Counted from the first letter of the stretch, positions 44,900-53,389 are shown. The stretch: 64,000 bases of DNA from JACVRN01 sp036389255 (GCA_036389255.1 DASVQI010000004.1:1-64000); one strand, 5' to 3'. The notes: generated by a model not told the origin, from the letters alone. Made by a program: numbers and translations.

Positions 44900-44939
44900 G
44901 AGTGACGAGTGATAAGAAGAATCTTATCACTCGTCACTC
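44900..44939 (+). terminator. GTGAC-repeat palindrome between the SurA-like and S4 genes
   Basis: Perfect 17-bp arms GAGTGACGAGTGATAAG / CTTATCACTCGTCACTC around a 6-nt loop. It has no T-tract. The left side continues the repeat outward (ACAGGTGACGAGTGAC). It lies 17 nt after one gene and 12 nt before the next. Confidence 0.7.
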
Positions 44940-44951
44940 ATTACTGCTCTT

Positions 44952-45230
44952 ATGCGGATTGACCTGTTTCTCAAAGCGAGCCGGTTGTGCCTGCGTCGCA
45001 GCGTGGCGCAGGAGTTGTGCGATGCCGGTGCTGTAGAGGTCAACGGCACCCCGGCCAAATCTTCGCGTGCGGTGCGTGAAGGCGACGAGATTACGCTCAG
45101 CCGCCGCCACCGCGTAACGCGAGTCCGCGTCCTGAGCCTTCCCGCAACCAAACAGGTCGCGCGCCACGAAGCTTCATCCCTCTACGAAATCCTGAGCGAC
45201 CTCAGTCTGGAAAAAGAGCCGGATATTTAG
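44952..45230 (+). CDS. S4-domain RNA-binding protein (RqcP/Hsp15-like)
   Basis: 92 residues, MRIDLFLKASRLCLRRSVA, then GAVEVNGTPAKSSRAVREGDEI: a complete S4 domain with the classic RxDxxL start. Members such as RqcP and Hsp15 bind 50S-peptidyl-tRNA complexes in ribosome rescue. Which subtype this is cannot be decided from the sequence. The short C terminus (ASSLYEILSDLS) is acidic. Confidence 0.85.
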   Translation: MRIDLFLKASRLCLRRSVAQELCDAGAVEVNGTPAKSSRAVREGDEITLSRRHRVTRVRVLSLPATKQVARHEASSLYEILSDLSLEKEPDI

Positions 45231-45331
45231 CTCACTGGATATTTTTTATTTCATCCCACGCTTTCCGCCCCTTTATACCTGCCAGCCCCGCCCGTCCGCT
45301 TTTAAGGCGGTTTTACTCCGCTTTGTACGAT

Positions 45332-45344
45332 TGAAACCGTTTCA
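45332..45344. promoter_or_regulatory. Palindrome upstream of the sigma-54 promoter (possible enhancer site)
   Basis: TGAAACCGTTTCA is a perfect 6-bp palindrome with one central base, 52 nt upstream of the sigma-54 -24 element. A looser GTTTC/GAAAC pair lies at about 45377-45394. Either could bind an enhancer-binding protein; this is inference. Confidence 0.35.
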
Positions 45345-45395
45345 GAAGCGGGCAGGGCAGCGTAGCCGCGCCCTTGTTTCAGCCTTTGTCGAAAC

Positions 45396-45410
45396 TGGCA
45401 TGGGAGTTGC
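45396..45410 (+). promoter_or_regulatory. Sigma-54 (RpoN) promoter upstream of mreB
   Basis: TGGCATGGGAGTTGC matches the consensus TGGCAYR-N4-TTGC with the correct GG-to-GC spacing (10 nt between). It lies ~88 nt before the ATG at 45499. Confidence 0.65.
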
Positions 45411-45498
45411 CGATTATCTCGTGTGAATCGGACTACCTCGCTTGAAATAATGTACGCATCGAGGGGGCAGTTTTTAGGGGGGCAACAAGGGAAGATTT

Positions 45499-46572
45499 AT
45501 GAACATCCTGAGCAATTTCTTTACGGACGATTTAGCCATAGACCTCGGCACAGTCAACACTCTGATTTACGCGCCACACCGGGGAGTAGTCCTGAATGAG
45601 CCGTCGGCGGTCGCGCTTCACAAGTACACGGGTGAAGTGCTCGCCGTCGGCTTGGACGCTTACAAGATGCTCGGGCGCGAGCCGCAGGATGTGGAAGTTC
45701 ATCGCCCGATTCGCGGCGGCACCATCAATAATTTCGATGTCACGGAGAAGATGCTGACGGCCTTTGTGCGCCGGGTTCACGGCGACCGAAAGCGCAGAAG
45801 CCATCTGGTCATAGGCGTGCCCGGCTCTAGCACTACGCTTGAGCAGCGCTCTGTCCGTGACGCGGCGCGCGACGCAAAGGCCACGCGCGTAGACCTCGTG
45901 GACGAAGGACTGGCGGCTGCCTTGGGCGCTGGCCTCCCCTTTGACGACGAGCGCGCGCATCTGGTCGTAGACATCGGCGGCGGCACAACCAACATAGCCA
46001 TCATTGCTTCCGCCGCAGTCGTCTCTTCCGTCAGCCTGCCCGCAGCAGGCAACGCCATGGACGAAGCCATACGCGACCACATACGCACGGCGCACACCAT
46101 GCAGATAGGCGAGCGCACCGCCGAACAGGTCAAGAAGGAGCTCGGAACCGCGTTCGTGCCGGACGACAATCACGCCGAGCGACGTATGGAGGTGATTGGC
46201 AAAGAGTTGACGGACGGCTCCGCGAAGGCCGTGGAGATTAGCTCTACGGAAGTGCGCGAAGCCCTTGAGCCTGTGATTCAGGACATCATCACGGGCGTAC
46301 GGCGCGCGATTGAAGATTCGCAGCCGGATGTGACCGCAGACATCTATCACGCGGGGATAATCTTGACGGGAGGCGGAGCGCTTCTGGACGGCATAGCCGA
46401 AAGATTACAGAAGGAGCTTGGCTTTCATGTAGCCGTGGCGGACGACCCTCTGGCGGATGTGGTGAAGGGCGCGGGCCGTCTTCTGGAAGAGCCGGAAAGA
46501 TTGCAGCGCGTTTCCATACGCGAGGACGTTCCGGCATGGCAGGCTTCGGAAGAGCTGATAGTCAACTGGTAA
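45499..46572 (+). CDS. mreB: MreB-family actin homologue
   Basis: 357 residues. Phosphate-1 motif LAIDLGTVNTLIY (~11-23), VLNEPSAVAL, RPIRGGTINNFDVTEKML, VIGVPGSSTTLEQRSV, phosphate-2 VVDIGGGTTNIAII near 155 and the adenosine motif ILTGGGALLDGIAERL near 295. It polymerises under the inner membrane to guide cell-wall synthesis. The AVAVP-like hydrophobic loop of canonical MreB is not obvious and no mreC or mreD follow, so it may be an Mbl/MreBH-type paralogue. Purine-rich AGGGGGG and AAGGGAAG precede the ATG. Confidence 0.9.
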   Translation: MNILSNFFTDDLAIDLGTVNTLIYAPHRGVVLNEPSAVALHKYTGEVLAVGLDAYKMLGREPQDVEVHRPIRGGTINNFDVTEKMLTAFVRRVHGDRKRRSHLVIGVPGSSTTLEQRSVRDAARDAKATRVDLVDEGLAAALGAGLPFDDERAHLVVDIGGGTTNIAIIASAAVVSSVSLPAAGNAMDEAIRDHIRTAHTMQIGERTAEQVKKELGTAFVPDDNHAERRMEVIGKELTDGSAKAVEISSTEVREALEPVIQDIITGVRRAIEDSQPDVTADIYHAGIILTGGGALLDGIAERLQKELGFHVAVADDPLADVVKGAGRLLEEPERLQRVSIREDVPAWQASEELIVNW

Positions 46573-46585
46573 CAAACAACCTGTA

Positions 46586-46610
46586 GGGGGCAGGGCTTGT
46601 CCCAGCCCCC
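46586..46610. terminator. Hairpin between convergent mreB and a membrane-protein gene
   Basis: GGGGGC-A-GGG, loop CTTGT, CCC-A-GCCCCC: nine G-C pairs with one A-A mismatch. No U-tract on either strand. It resembles the dispersed GGGGCAGGGC hairpins of many genomes and may act as a bidirectional terminator. Confidence 0.5.
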
Positions 46611-46616
46611 TGCGGA

Positions 46617-47444
46617 TTACCTCTCTGGCTTTCCGGCCACGATGGTTTCCTCTTCGCCTGAATCGTCAACGCCTGTTCCGCCGGGCAAAGCCCTTCTTAC
46701 ATCACTGTCTTCATCTGACTCCGCGACAATCGCCGCTCGAACCAATCGTTGCTCGCCGGGAGCCAGCTTCCGGTAAACACGCAAAACCTGTCTTGCTTCT
46801 TCGTCCGCCGGGCTTTCGGGCTGAGGCGACAGCAGCATGAGGCCGGTGACGTAGAGCGCCAGCGTGAAGAAGGAGATGTAGCCCGTCGCGGGGGCGAACC
46901 TCTGCGGAGCAATCGTCCCTAGCGAGACTCCTTCGACTACAACACCCGTGAGCCTTCTGAGCCAGCTTCCCTCCGGCGCGTTGAGGCTGGCGAGCAGCAT
47001 GTGCTTGAGCGCGAAGGCGGTGCCGAAGAGAACCGTCAGGCTGCGCAGCGTGTGGCGCGCGTCGAAGTTTGAGAACTGGTTATTCCAGAGCGTCCAGAGG
47101 AAGAAGAGAGAGAAGAGCCAGAAGAGCAGGCCCGTCTCGGGCAGCACGGAATTAAAGGCTTGCGCCGAAGCGAAGAAGAGCGAGAGCAGCGTCAGTGTGT
47201 GCGAGACGTTGACCAGAAGGGGATAGTCGCTCCCGACCCACGCTCGAAGCTCTACCATGTGGCCGCGCACAAAGAGCAGCATCAGCAGAACCGAGAGGAT
47301 GAGCGTGATTAGAGGCGGCGCTATGAAGATGAAAGCGTGGTCGTCCGAGCTTACGCGCAGGCCGCCCAGAAGCGCCACCGTCATAAGCAGGAGCGGCAGC
47401 AGCACAAAGCGCACGAGCGCACGATTTCTTGAAGCGTTATTCAT
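46617..47444 (-). CDS. Unknown polytopic membrane protein
   Basis: 275 residues with five to six hydrophobic helices (LVRFVLLPLLLMTVALLGG, LITLILSVLLMLLFV, LFWLFSLFFLWTLW and ISFFTLALYVTGLMLL among them) and an acidic, soluble C-terminal tail of ~60 residues with GEEETIVAGKPER at the end. I do not recognise the family. The ATG overlaps the stop of the upstream gene (47444), so the two are expressed together and probably act together in the inner membrane. Confidence 0.8.
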   Translation of the reverse strand: MNNASRNRALVRFVLLPLLLMTVALLGGLRVSSDDHAFIFIAPPLITLILSVLLMLLFVRGHMVELRAWVGSDYPLLVNVSHTLTLLSLFFASAQAFNSVLPETGLLFWLFSLFFLWTLWNNQFSNFDARHTLRSLTVLFGTAFALKHMLLASLNAPEGSWLRRLTGVVVEGVSLGTIAPQRFAPATGYISFFTLALYVTGLMLLSPQPESPADEEARQVLRVYRKLAPGEQRLVRAAIVAESDEDSDVRRALPGGTGVDDSGEEETIVAGKPER

Positions 47445-47944
47445 CACTTGCGCTGTCGAAAGACTTTCAGAGGATTCAGGTCGTCAACGGTTCGCTCCAA
47501 TCCCTGCTCAAGCTCCGCCTTCAATTCGGCGGGCGTGTGTATCTGCAAGTCCGGGTCGTCCACGCGCAGCCGCTCCTGCTCGGAGAGGCTGATGGCGCGG
47601 TTGGCCGCCTCCAGCCCCTGCTTGAACAGCGCGTCATCGTTATAGACGCGCCCCCAGCCCTCCCTGTAAAAGGCGTAGGCCATGTAGAACTGCGTGCGCG
47701 CGTCTCGCCGCTCGGGGTCTGCTCGCGCCCACTCGTCGCGTGCGGCGCGGAACTGCTCGGCGCGAAAGAGCCGCAGGCCCTCTTCGAACTTCTCGCGGTC
47801 TACCTCGTAGGTTCCGGCCACGACCTGCGCGCCCGTGGCCACTTCCTTGAAGGTGCGAGGCTCCGTGGCGTAAATCCAGATGACGAAGAACGCGTAGAGA
47901 ACCGTCCACGCCACGCCTACCGATTGGATAAGCTTGTGCTGCAT
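47444..47944 (-). CDS. Unknown single-pass membrane protein with TPR-like soluble domain
   Basis: 166 residues. One N-terminal helix (VGVAWTVLYAFFVIWIYA) followed by a helical, TPR-like domain (FEEGLRLFRAEQFRAARDEW, FYMAYAFYREGWG, KQGLEAANRAISLSE). The helical repeat suggests protein-protein contacts on one side of the inner membrane. No family can be named. It forms a two-gene unit with the membrane protein downstream. Confidence 0.78.
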   Translation of the reverse strand: MQHKLIQSVGVAWTVLYAFFVIWIYATEPRTFKEVATGAQVVAGTYEVDREKFEEGLRLFRAEQFRAARDEWARADPERRDARTQFYMAYAFYREGWGRVYNDDALFKQGLEAANRAISLSEQERLRVDDPDLQIHTPAELKAELEQGLERTVDDLNPLKVFRQRK

Positions 47945-47953
47945 TGCTATAAT
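47924..47953 (+). promoter_or_regulatory. Candidate promoter for the gene at 48067
   Basis: TTGGAT at 47924-47929, 18-nt spacer, perfect TATAAT at 47948-47953. A start near 47960 gives a ~107-nt leader. Confidence 0.45.
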
Positions 47954-48066
47954 CCTGCTTCCTATTGAGAGAAGCTAGAGAAAACTATTGCCTCTGTCAA
48001 CGAACGAACAAGCAACTGCGCTTTCCCCTCAAATCTTAAATTGATTAGCCTAAGGAGATTACAAAA

Positions 48067-48933
48067 GTGAGAAAACCCTTCGCAGACATGCTCAAGCAGT
48101 TTCTGGCGGCGCTCTTCGTCGTCGCTCTTTTCTCCACGAACCTTATGGCCACGCCGCCTGACGATAAGATGAAGGCCGAAGATGTGATAGCAAAGCATCT
48201 GGCCTCCATAGGCACTGCGGAAGCTCTGGCCGCCGTCAAGTCGCGCGTCATAGTCGGAACCACCACGGCCAAGCTCAAGCTGACCAACACGCCCATAGAG
48301 ATTGGCGGGCCTGTGCAGTTTGCCTCCGAGGGCGACAAGGTTCTGCTGGCCATGATTTTCAACTCCACCAACTACTCTTACGAGAAGGCCGGGTACGACG
48401 GGAAAGACCTGACGGTCGGAGTTCTACAGTCGGGCCGCCGCTCTGTGCTGAGCGACTTCTTCTTTGCGCACGAAGCCATCTTCAAGCAGGGCTTGATAGG
48501 CGGCTCGCTCTCGACCGCGTGGCCCTTCCTGCGTGGCGACGCAAAGAGCATGAAGCTCAGTTACGGCGGAACGAAGAAAGTTAATAACCGCTCCGCACAC
48601 GAGCTGAAGTACCGCAACGCAGGTGACCTTCAGGTGAGCCTCTTCTTCGACGCCGAAACCTTCCAGCACGTGCGCACGGAGTACAAGTACACAGTCCCGG
48701 CGCAGATGGGCAAAGACCCCACTCAGTCGGCCCAGCAGAAGGAGAGCATCTACAGGCTGACGGAAGAGTTCTCCGACTTCAAGGCCGAGAACAACCTGAC
48801 GCTGCCGCACAGCTACAAGCTGCGTCTTTCCGTGGAGCTGCCGACGAGGACGCAGACGCTAGATTTCGATATGAGCCTCGCGCAGTTCGTTTTCAACCAG
48901 CCTGTGGAGGCTGCGCAGTTCAGCCTCAAGTAG
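48067..48933 (+). CDS. Exported LolA/outer-membrane-lipoprotein-sorting-like protein of unknown role
   Basis: 288 residues from a GTG, with AAGGAG 9 nt upstream. Signal peptide MRKPFADMLKQFLAALFVVALFSTNLMA. The mature part begins DDKMKAEDVIAKHLASIG and continues in beta-rich strands (YSYEKAGYDG, LKYRNAGDLQVSLFFD, FSDFKAENNLTLPHSYKL), the pattern of LolA/LolB-like half-barrels that bind lipids. Probably periplasmic. No direct functional evidence in the neighbours. Confidence 0.75.
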   Translation: MRKPFADMLKQFLAALFVVALFSTNLMATPPDDKMKAEDVIAKHLASIGTAEALAAVKSRVIVGTTTAKLKLTNTPIEIGGPVQFASEGDKVLLAMIFNSTNYSYEKAGYDGKDLTVGVLQSGRRSVLSDFFFAHEAIFKQGLIGGSLSTAWPFLRGDAKSMKLSYGGTKKVNNRSAHELKYRNAGDLQVSLFFDAETFQHVRTEYKYTVPAQMGKDPTQSAQQKESIYRLTEEFSDFKAENNLTLPHSYKLRLSVELPTRTQTLDFDMSLAQFVFNQPVEAAQFSLK

Positions 48934-49034
48934 CACCGGCCTCAAGACGGCTGGCCGTTGAGCTTGAGCAAAAGTAGAGCGCGCCGATTCTCCCCTCGGC
49001 GTGCCCGGCTGGCCTTCGGAAAGTTTGATGCAGT

Positions 49035-49277
49035 ATGATTGATGAACACCTTGAAAGAGAGATAGACAAGCATCGCTCGACCGCGCGCAACATGGGCGAG
49101 GCCGCGCTCGAAGCCATCGGACGCGGGGACGCCGGGCTTGCGCGCTCGGCCGCAAGGCAGGCCGCGCAGTGGGCTCGAATAGTGATGCAACTGGAGAGCG
49201 GGGAAAAGCAGTCGTTACGTGAAGAGCCGGAAGCGTCCTCTTCCGCCGCGCACGATTCGGGCGGGATGGCGGTTTGA
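49035..49277 (+). CDS. Small hypothetical protein
   Basis: 80 residues, predicted helical and charged (DEHLEREIDKHRSTARNMGE, RSAARQAAQWARIVMQLE), with a Ser/Ala-rich C terminus. No known family. It ends only a few bases before the dihydrouridine synthase gene and shares its direction, which supports it being real. A cytoplasmic location is likely. Confidence 0.6.
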   Translation: MIDEHLEREIDKHRSTARNMGEAALEAIGRGDAGLARSAARQAAQWARIVMQLESGEKQSLREEPEASSSAAHDSGGMAV

Positions 49278-49282
49278 AAATT

Positions 49283-50362
49283 ATGGAAATGCAGGTCAGG
49301 CCGTTTCGCATTCGTGATATAGAGATAAACCCGCCGCTTGTGCTGTCACCGATGGCGGGCGTGACGGACATCTCCTTCCGCAGGCTTTTGAAGCGGCGCG
49401 GCGGAGTGGGCCTCACCGTCTCGGAGTTCATCTCCGTTGAAGGCTTAACGCGCAACAACCCGAAATCGAAACGGCAGATGCGCTTCTTTGAAGAAGAGCG
49501 TCCCTACGCCGTGCAGATTTTCGGAGGCCAGCCGGAGCGCATGGCTATGGCTGCGGAGATGGCCGAAGAGGTAGGCGCGGACATACTGGACGTCAACTGC
49601 GGCTGTCCCGCGCCGAAGGTCGTCAGGCACGGCGGCGGCTCGGGGCTCCTGAGGGACTACGCGCGGCTCGAAGCCATCCTGAAGGAGATTAAGAAGAGGA
49701 TAAGAATCCCGCTCACGATAAAGATTCGCGCCGGGTACTACGACAGCAATATCAACGCGGTCGAGACGGCCAAACTCGCCGAAGCCTGCGGCGTAGAGCA
49801 CATCGCGCTCCACGGCCGCACGAAGGAGCAGGGCTACAAGGGGCTTGCCAACTGGGATTTGGTCAGACAGATAAAAGAGGTTGTGAGCGTGCCCGTCTCG
49901 GGTAGCGGCGACGTTGTCTCGGTCGAGGGAGCTTTCGCTCGCTGGCGCGAGACAAAATGCGACGGCATCCTGATAGGCCGTGGCGCTATGGCGAACCCCT
50001 GGATTTTCCGGCAGGTTGAAGACGCCATTCATGGCCGCGAAATCTTTCAGCCCAGCCTTGAAGAGAAGCGCGAAGTTCTTCACGAGTACTTCGACATGCT
50101 GCGCGACGACATGCCCGAGACGGCTGCCATAGGAAAGATGAAGCAGTTGGCGGGACAGTTCACGCGCGGGCTGAAGGGAGGCGCGCTCTTCCGGCAGGCC
50201 GTCTATCATTCCCACTCGGTCGAAGAGGTGCTTAACCGCATCTCGGAATACTTTGAAGCGATGGAGGCTGGCCGCCCCTACTATGGCGAGGGCAAGCCCG
50301 GCGAGGTGATGGAAGAAGCCCCCGTGCTGGATTCCTGCGAGGCGGCTACGGTCAATTCATAA
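49283..50362 (+). CDS. dusB: tRNA-dihydrouridine synthase
   Basis: 359 residues from ATG 49283 (49289 is another option). FMN-binding TIM barrel: LVLSPMAGVTDISFRRL, NCGCPAPKVVRHGGGSGLL with the catalytic Cys, KIRAGYYDS, HIALHGRTKEQGYKG and the phosphate-binding GSGDVVS and ILIGRGAMANPW. It reduces uridines in the tRNA D-loop using NADPH. The motifs fit DusB best among the Dus families, but subtype assignment is by eye. Confidence 0.92.
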   Translation: MEMQVRPFRIRDIEINPPLVLSPMAGVTDISFRRLLKRRGGVGLTVSEFISVEGLTRNNPKSKRQMRFFEEERPYAVQIFGGQPERMAMAAEMAEEVGADILDVNCGCPAPKVVRHGGGSGLLRDYARLEAILKEIKKRIRIPLTIKIRAGYYDSNINAVETAKLAEACGVEHIALHGRTKEQGYKGLANWDLVRQIKEVVSVPVSGSGDVVSVEGAFARWRETKCDGILIGRGAMANPWIFRQVEDAIHGREIFQPSLEEKREVLHEYFDMLRDDMPETAAIGKMKQLAGQFTRGLKGGALFRQAVYHSHSVEEVLNRISEYFEAMEAGRPYYGEGKPGEVMEEAPVLDSCEAATVNS

Positions 50363-50382
50363 ACAAAAGGGAGAGATTCAAG

Positions 50383-50529
50383 ATGGCAGAGGATACAAAG
50401 AAGTGCGCGCACCAGAAATGTAATTGCATGGTGTCGGGCGAGAAGCGTTTTTGCAGCCATTACTGCGAGGACGCGAATGATTCAGACCCCACGTCCGAAT
50501 GCACCTGCGGCCATCCGGGCTGCAAGTAG
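50383..50529 (+). CDS. Metallothionein-like Cys-rich small protein
   Basis: 48 residues, 9 of them Cys: KKCAHQKCNCMVSGEKRFCS, then HYCED, and a terminal CTCGHPGCK. The CxxxxCxC, FCSxxYC and CxCxHxGC spacing resembles bacterial metallothioneins (BmtA/SmtA, with His helping to bind Zn). GGGAG lies 10 nt before the ATG. It follows dusB by 20 nt. Expected to bind Zn or Cd in the cytoplasm. Confidence 0.82.
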   Translation: MAEDTKKCAHQKCNCMVSGEKRFCSHYCEDANDSDPTSECTCGHPGCK

Positions 50530-50554
50530 ATGCCTGAATGTGGAAGATGAAAGC

Positions 50555-50761
50555 TTATCTTCTCTCAGCTCCCGGCGGGAGTTGAGAGAAGCCCACGGCC
50601 TGCTCTTTAGCAGGCTCTTCTTTTGTAAACGAAGCGCTAGCCTGCTCAAGCGCCACGGGCAGCGCCAGCATGATAAGCGTCAGCACGAGCGTCAAGACCA
50701 CGGTCAGCTTGACGAAGCCCGCCAGAGTAAAATCCTTTTTTGAAGCCCGCCTTTTCTTCAT
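50555..50761 (-). CDS. Small single-pass membrane protein coupled to the L,D-transpeptidase
   Basis: 68 residues: a basic start (KKRRASKKD), one long helix (FVKLTVVLTLVLTLIMLALPVA) and a short hydrophilic tail ending QLPPGAERR. Its ATG overlaps the stop of the L,D-transpeptidase gene (TGATG), so translation is coupled. Function unknown; it may be an envelope partner of the enzyme. Confidence 0.65.
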   Translation of the reverse strand: MKKRRASKKDFTLAGFVKLTVVLTLVLTLIMLALPVALEQASASFTKEEPAKEQAVGFSQLPPGAERR

Positions 50762-52179
50762 CTGCGCTTCTTCGTATCGGCTGCCTCTTTAGTAGACGCC
50801 CCGCCTGTGTTGATTGCCACGGGGGCCGGATAGCCTTTGCCCTTGAGCGCAGCAACCTCTATGACTATCTCCTTCTTTCCTTTGACCGTGCGCGTAACTT
50901 CTGGAGCCTTGTTTTCGTTCTTATTCGCGCCCTTTTGCGGAGAGGGGCTCGGAGAGGCGTTAGCGTTCCCGTTTGACTGCTCCGCGTCGGTTCTGCCGCG
51001 CGCGTCGCGTGACATCTCCTTGAGCGCGGCCAAGGTCTGCTGTCTCTCCGCTTCGCTGAACTGCTCAAGGGTCACGCCGTAAGCCTGTAGCACCTGCCGC
51101 AAGTGCTCTTCCGTGTTCGTGTCGTGGTCGTAAACGTCCCTGTAGATGTAGAGCTTGCCGTCCTCGACCACAATCGTTTCGTAGCGCAGGTCAACCGTGA
51201 CGGTGTTGCTGAGCGAGACGGTCTTCGTCTCGGTCTTATTCTTAATGTAGCCCGCGACCTGCTCTTCGTTGAGATTTGCCCCGCCTATGCGCGCCAGAAG
51301 CTGCACGAACTCTTTCATCTGCGCGTCCGTCAATCCGACGCAGCCGTGCGAGGCGAAGCCGCCTATCTGTGACAGGGCTTTGCCGCCGTGTATGAGCGAG
51401 GGCTGGCCTATGGGAATCTTGGCTATGCCGAGCGGGTTGGCGGCGCTTCCGGCTTTGACCGGCTGGCCCTTCTTAACCTCGCCTGTCTCTTTGACCCACG
51501 GCGAATAGGGCGGCGTCCACGTGGGGTTGAAGATTATCTGCTTGGCGTCTCTCCTGCCTGTCGGGAGCGGAAATTCCGGGTAGCCTATGCCGACCTTGTA
51601 CGTCTTGACTAGCTGGCCGTTCTCGAACACGTCCATGCGGTAGGCGGGAGCGTTGACGACTATGCGCGTGTCCGTAGGCACGGCGCTGGCTGCTGCTGCG
51701 GGCGCGGTGTTTGTGTCGCCCTCGGCACGCCCGCCCCAGCGCTCTCTTATCAGGTCGGCTAGCTGTGCAGCCTTCTCTTCGCCAATGACCTCTTTGATTT
51801 TCGCCGCGGCGCTCTCGCGCGCTCCCGTGGTCGTTCCGGCGTATTCGCCCTGACCATTCTCGTTGAGCTTGGCCGTCTCGTCGCGCGCGATTTTTTGTAG
51901 CTGGGCAATCTGCTCGTCCGTCAGCTTGAGCCTCTCCTTGAGCGCAGCCTTGAAGGCTTCGTCCTCGTAGAAGAGAGCGTCCAGAACCGGCAGAGTCACC
52001 GGCAGGTAGTTGACGTTCGTGCGATTCGCGCCCGCAGTCGTAGTGTTAGTGGTAGTCGTGTTGGACGTAGTCGTATTGGCGGTCGTGCCCGTGTTGGCCG
52101 TGGGCTGGGTCGCGCAACCCGCCACGGCAAAAAGGAGAGCGAAAGTGATAATCAAACAGATAAAGCGGAAACTTTTCAT
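50758..52179 (-). CDS. L,D-transpeptidase lipoprotein (YkuD domain)
   Basis: 473 residues from the ATG at 52179, with AAGGAG 9 nt upstream. Lipobox FAVAGC at the end of the signal peptide, Asn/Thr-rich linker (~25-55), a helical region rich in Glu (~65-150), then the YkuD domain ~165-300 with IHGGKALSQIGGFASHGCVG and the catalytic Cys in SHGCVGLT near residue 277. The usual HGCIRM/HGCVRM reads HGCVGL here, so Arg is replaced by Gly. The tail is long and Ser/Asn/Lys-rich. It should cross-link peptidoglycan or attach proteins to it at the outer-membrane face. Confidence 0.87.
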   Translation of the reverse strand: MKSFRFICLIITFALLFAVAGCATQPTANTGTTANTTTSNTTTTNTTTAGANRTNVNYLPVTLPVLDALFYEDEAFKAALKERLKLTDEQIAQLQKIARDETAKLNENGQGEYAGTTTGARESAAAKIKEVIGEEKAAQLADLIRERWGGRAEGDTNTAPAAAASAVPTDTRIVVNAPAYRMDVFENGQLVKTYKVGIGYPEFPLPTGRRDAKQIIFNPTWTPPYSPWVKETGEVKKGQPVKAGSAANPLGIAKIPIGQPSLIHGGKALSQIGGFASHGCVGLTDAQMKEFVQLLARIGGANLNEEQVAGYIKNKTETKTVSLSNTVTVDLRYETIVVEDGKLYIYRDVYDHDTNTEEHLRQVLQAYGVTLEQFSEAERQQTLAALKEMSRDARGRTDAEQSNGNANASPSPSPQKGANKNENKAPEVTRTVKGKKEIVIEVAALKGKGYPAPVAINTGGASTKEAADTKKRR

Positions 52180-52398
52180 CCGGCTGTGCTCCTTGAACAA
52201 GCTGATTGCAGAAAGCGCCGCCCGAGGGCACTTTTAGACAAAGCTCTACGGGAGCAATCTTTGTGCCTGTAAGAAAGTAGTTGGAAATAAAAGGTTTTTC
52301 GTCGTGAGGGACAAACAGGCGAGCGCCGTTTGGACTATAAGCGAACGGCTCTGACATCTATAAACCGTTCACTTCTGAGCAGTCGGATTCACAGCAGC

Positions 52399-53379
52399 TT
52401 ACGGATTCGAGACGTATTCCCAGTGCCAAGGCTCGTAGAAGTATGGGCGAAAGCCGAATCGCTCGGCGTTCTTGACCAGCCACAGGTAGACCTTTGTTTG
52501 AACCTGTATGGCGCGGTTGGAATCTTCCGTGCTGACGGGCTCTCCGCCCACATAAATGTCCAAGGCGCGTCCGGTGAAGTGCGGGCTGTTGACGGCTAGA
52601 CCGGCGCTCCCCGCGTTCGGAGACTGCCTTCGCAACTGCTCCTGATACTCGCGTGAGCGAAACGCCGATACTACCTTGAGAAACTTCTCAGATGCGGCAA
52701 GCTCGCCATTTCCTGTGACAGAGAGCTTAAGCGACTTGTCCTTGATGGCTTCCGCCAGCATTCGCTTGTAGGCCGCGTAGGCTTCCGTCTCTACCTTGCG
52801 CAACTCTTCGGGCCGCATGGGGTCGTATAGCTCCGTCGCCGGAATCATCAACAGTCTATCCGGCGACGGGTAACCCTTCTGCTTGATGCGGCGAGATTGC
52901 CAAGTGGTAATCATGACGGCCAGCGTGGCGTTGTCCAGCACGCCGTTCGCGGGAAGACCGGCGCCCTTTTGCCAGCGCGAGAGCGCCAGCGCGAACTCGG
53001 CATCATTAGGCGAGCTTTCGGTTCCTATCAGTTGACGAATCAGAGGAACGTACAGATACCAGCCCCTCTGCTGCTTGCCTCCGAAAGTCCAGCTCAAGCT
53101 GTTTTGCAGCTCTCTGTTCTGCGCCGCAGCCGCTTCGAACTGCGGGTCAATCTGAGTCTGAGAGGCGCTCGCGGGCGAAGGAGCCTGCGGCGGCGTTTCC
53201 GTAGAGACGTTGGAAGAGACTATGGCCGGGGCTGGCTTTTCCATCACCACGGCGGGCAGCCCCGGCTCAGCCAAGGGCTTGCGGGTATTCAAGCGCACGA
53301 TGGCCGCCACGCCTGACACGGTCAGAAACGAAACGAGCGCTATCAATAGAATCTTATTTCGCCAGAAGCGCGCTCTCAT
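52399..53379 (-). CDS. VanY-like D,D-carboxypeptidase (M15B)
   Basis: 326 residues from ATG 53379, with GAGG 8 nt upstream. N-terminal membrane anchor (ILLIALVSFLTVSGVAAIV), Pro/Ser-rich linker, a peptidoglycan-binding-like segment (FALALSRWQKGAGLPANGVL) and the M15 zinc site: SPHFTGRALDI (SxHxxGxAxD) and EPWHWEY near the C terminus. It trims the terminal D-Ala from peptidoglycan stem peptides. Ten nucleotides separate it from the PBP4-like gene upstream, so the two probably form an operon. Confidence 0.87.
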   Translation of the reverse strand: MRARFWRNKILLIALVSFLTVSGVAAIVRLNTRKPLAEPGLPAVVMEKPAPAIVSSNVSTETPPQAPSPASASQTQIDPQFEAAAAQNRELQNSLSWTFGGKQQRGWYLYVPLIRQLIGTESSPNDAEFALALSRWQKGAGLPANGVLDNATLAVMITTWQSRRIKQKGYPSPDRLLMIPATELYDPMRPEELRKVETEAYAAYKRMLAEAIKDKSLKLSVTGNGELAASEKFLKVVSAFRSREYQEQLRRQSPNAGSAGLAVNSPHFTGRALDIYVGGEPVSTEDSNRAIQVQTKVYLWLVKNAERFGFRPYFYEPWHWEYVSNP

Positions 53380-53389
53380 AAGCTCTGCC

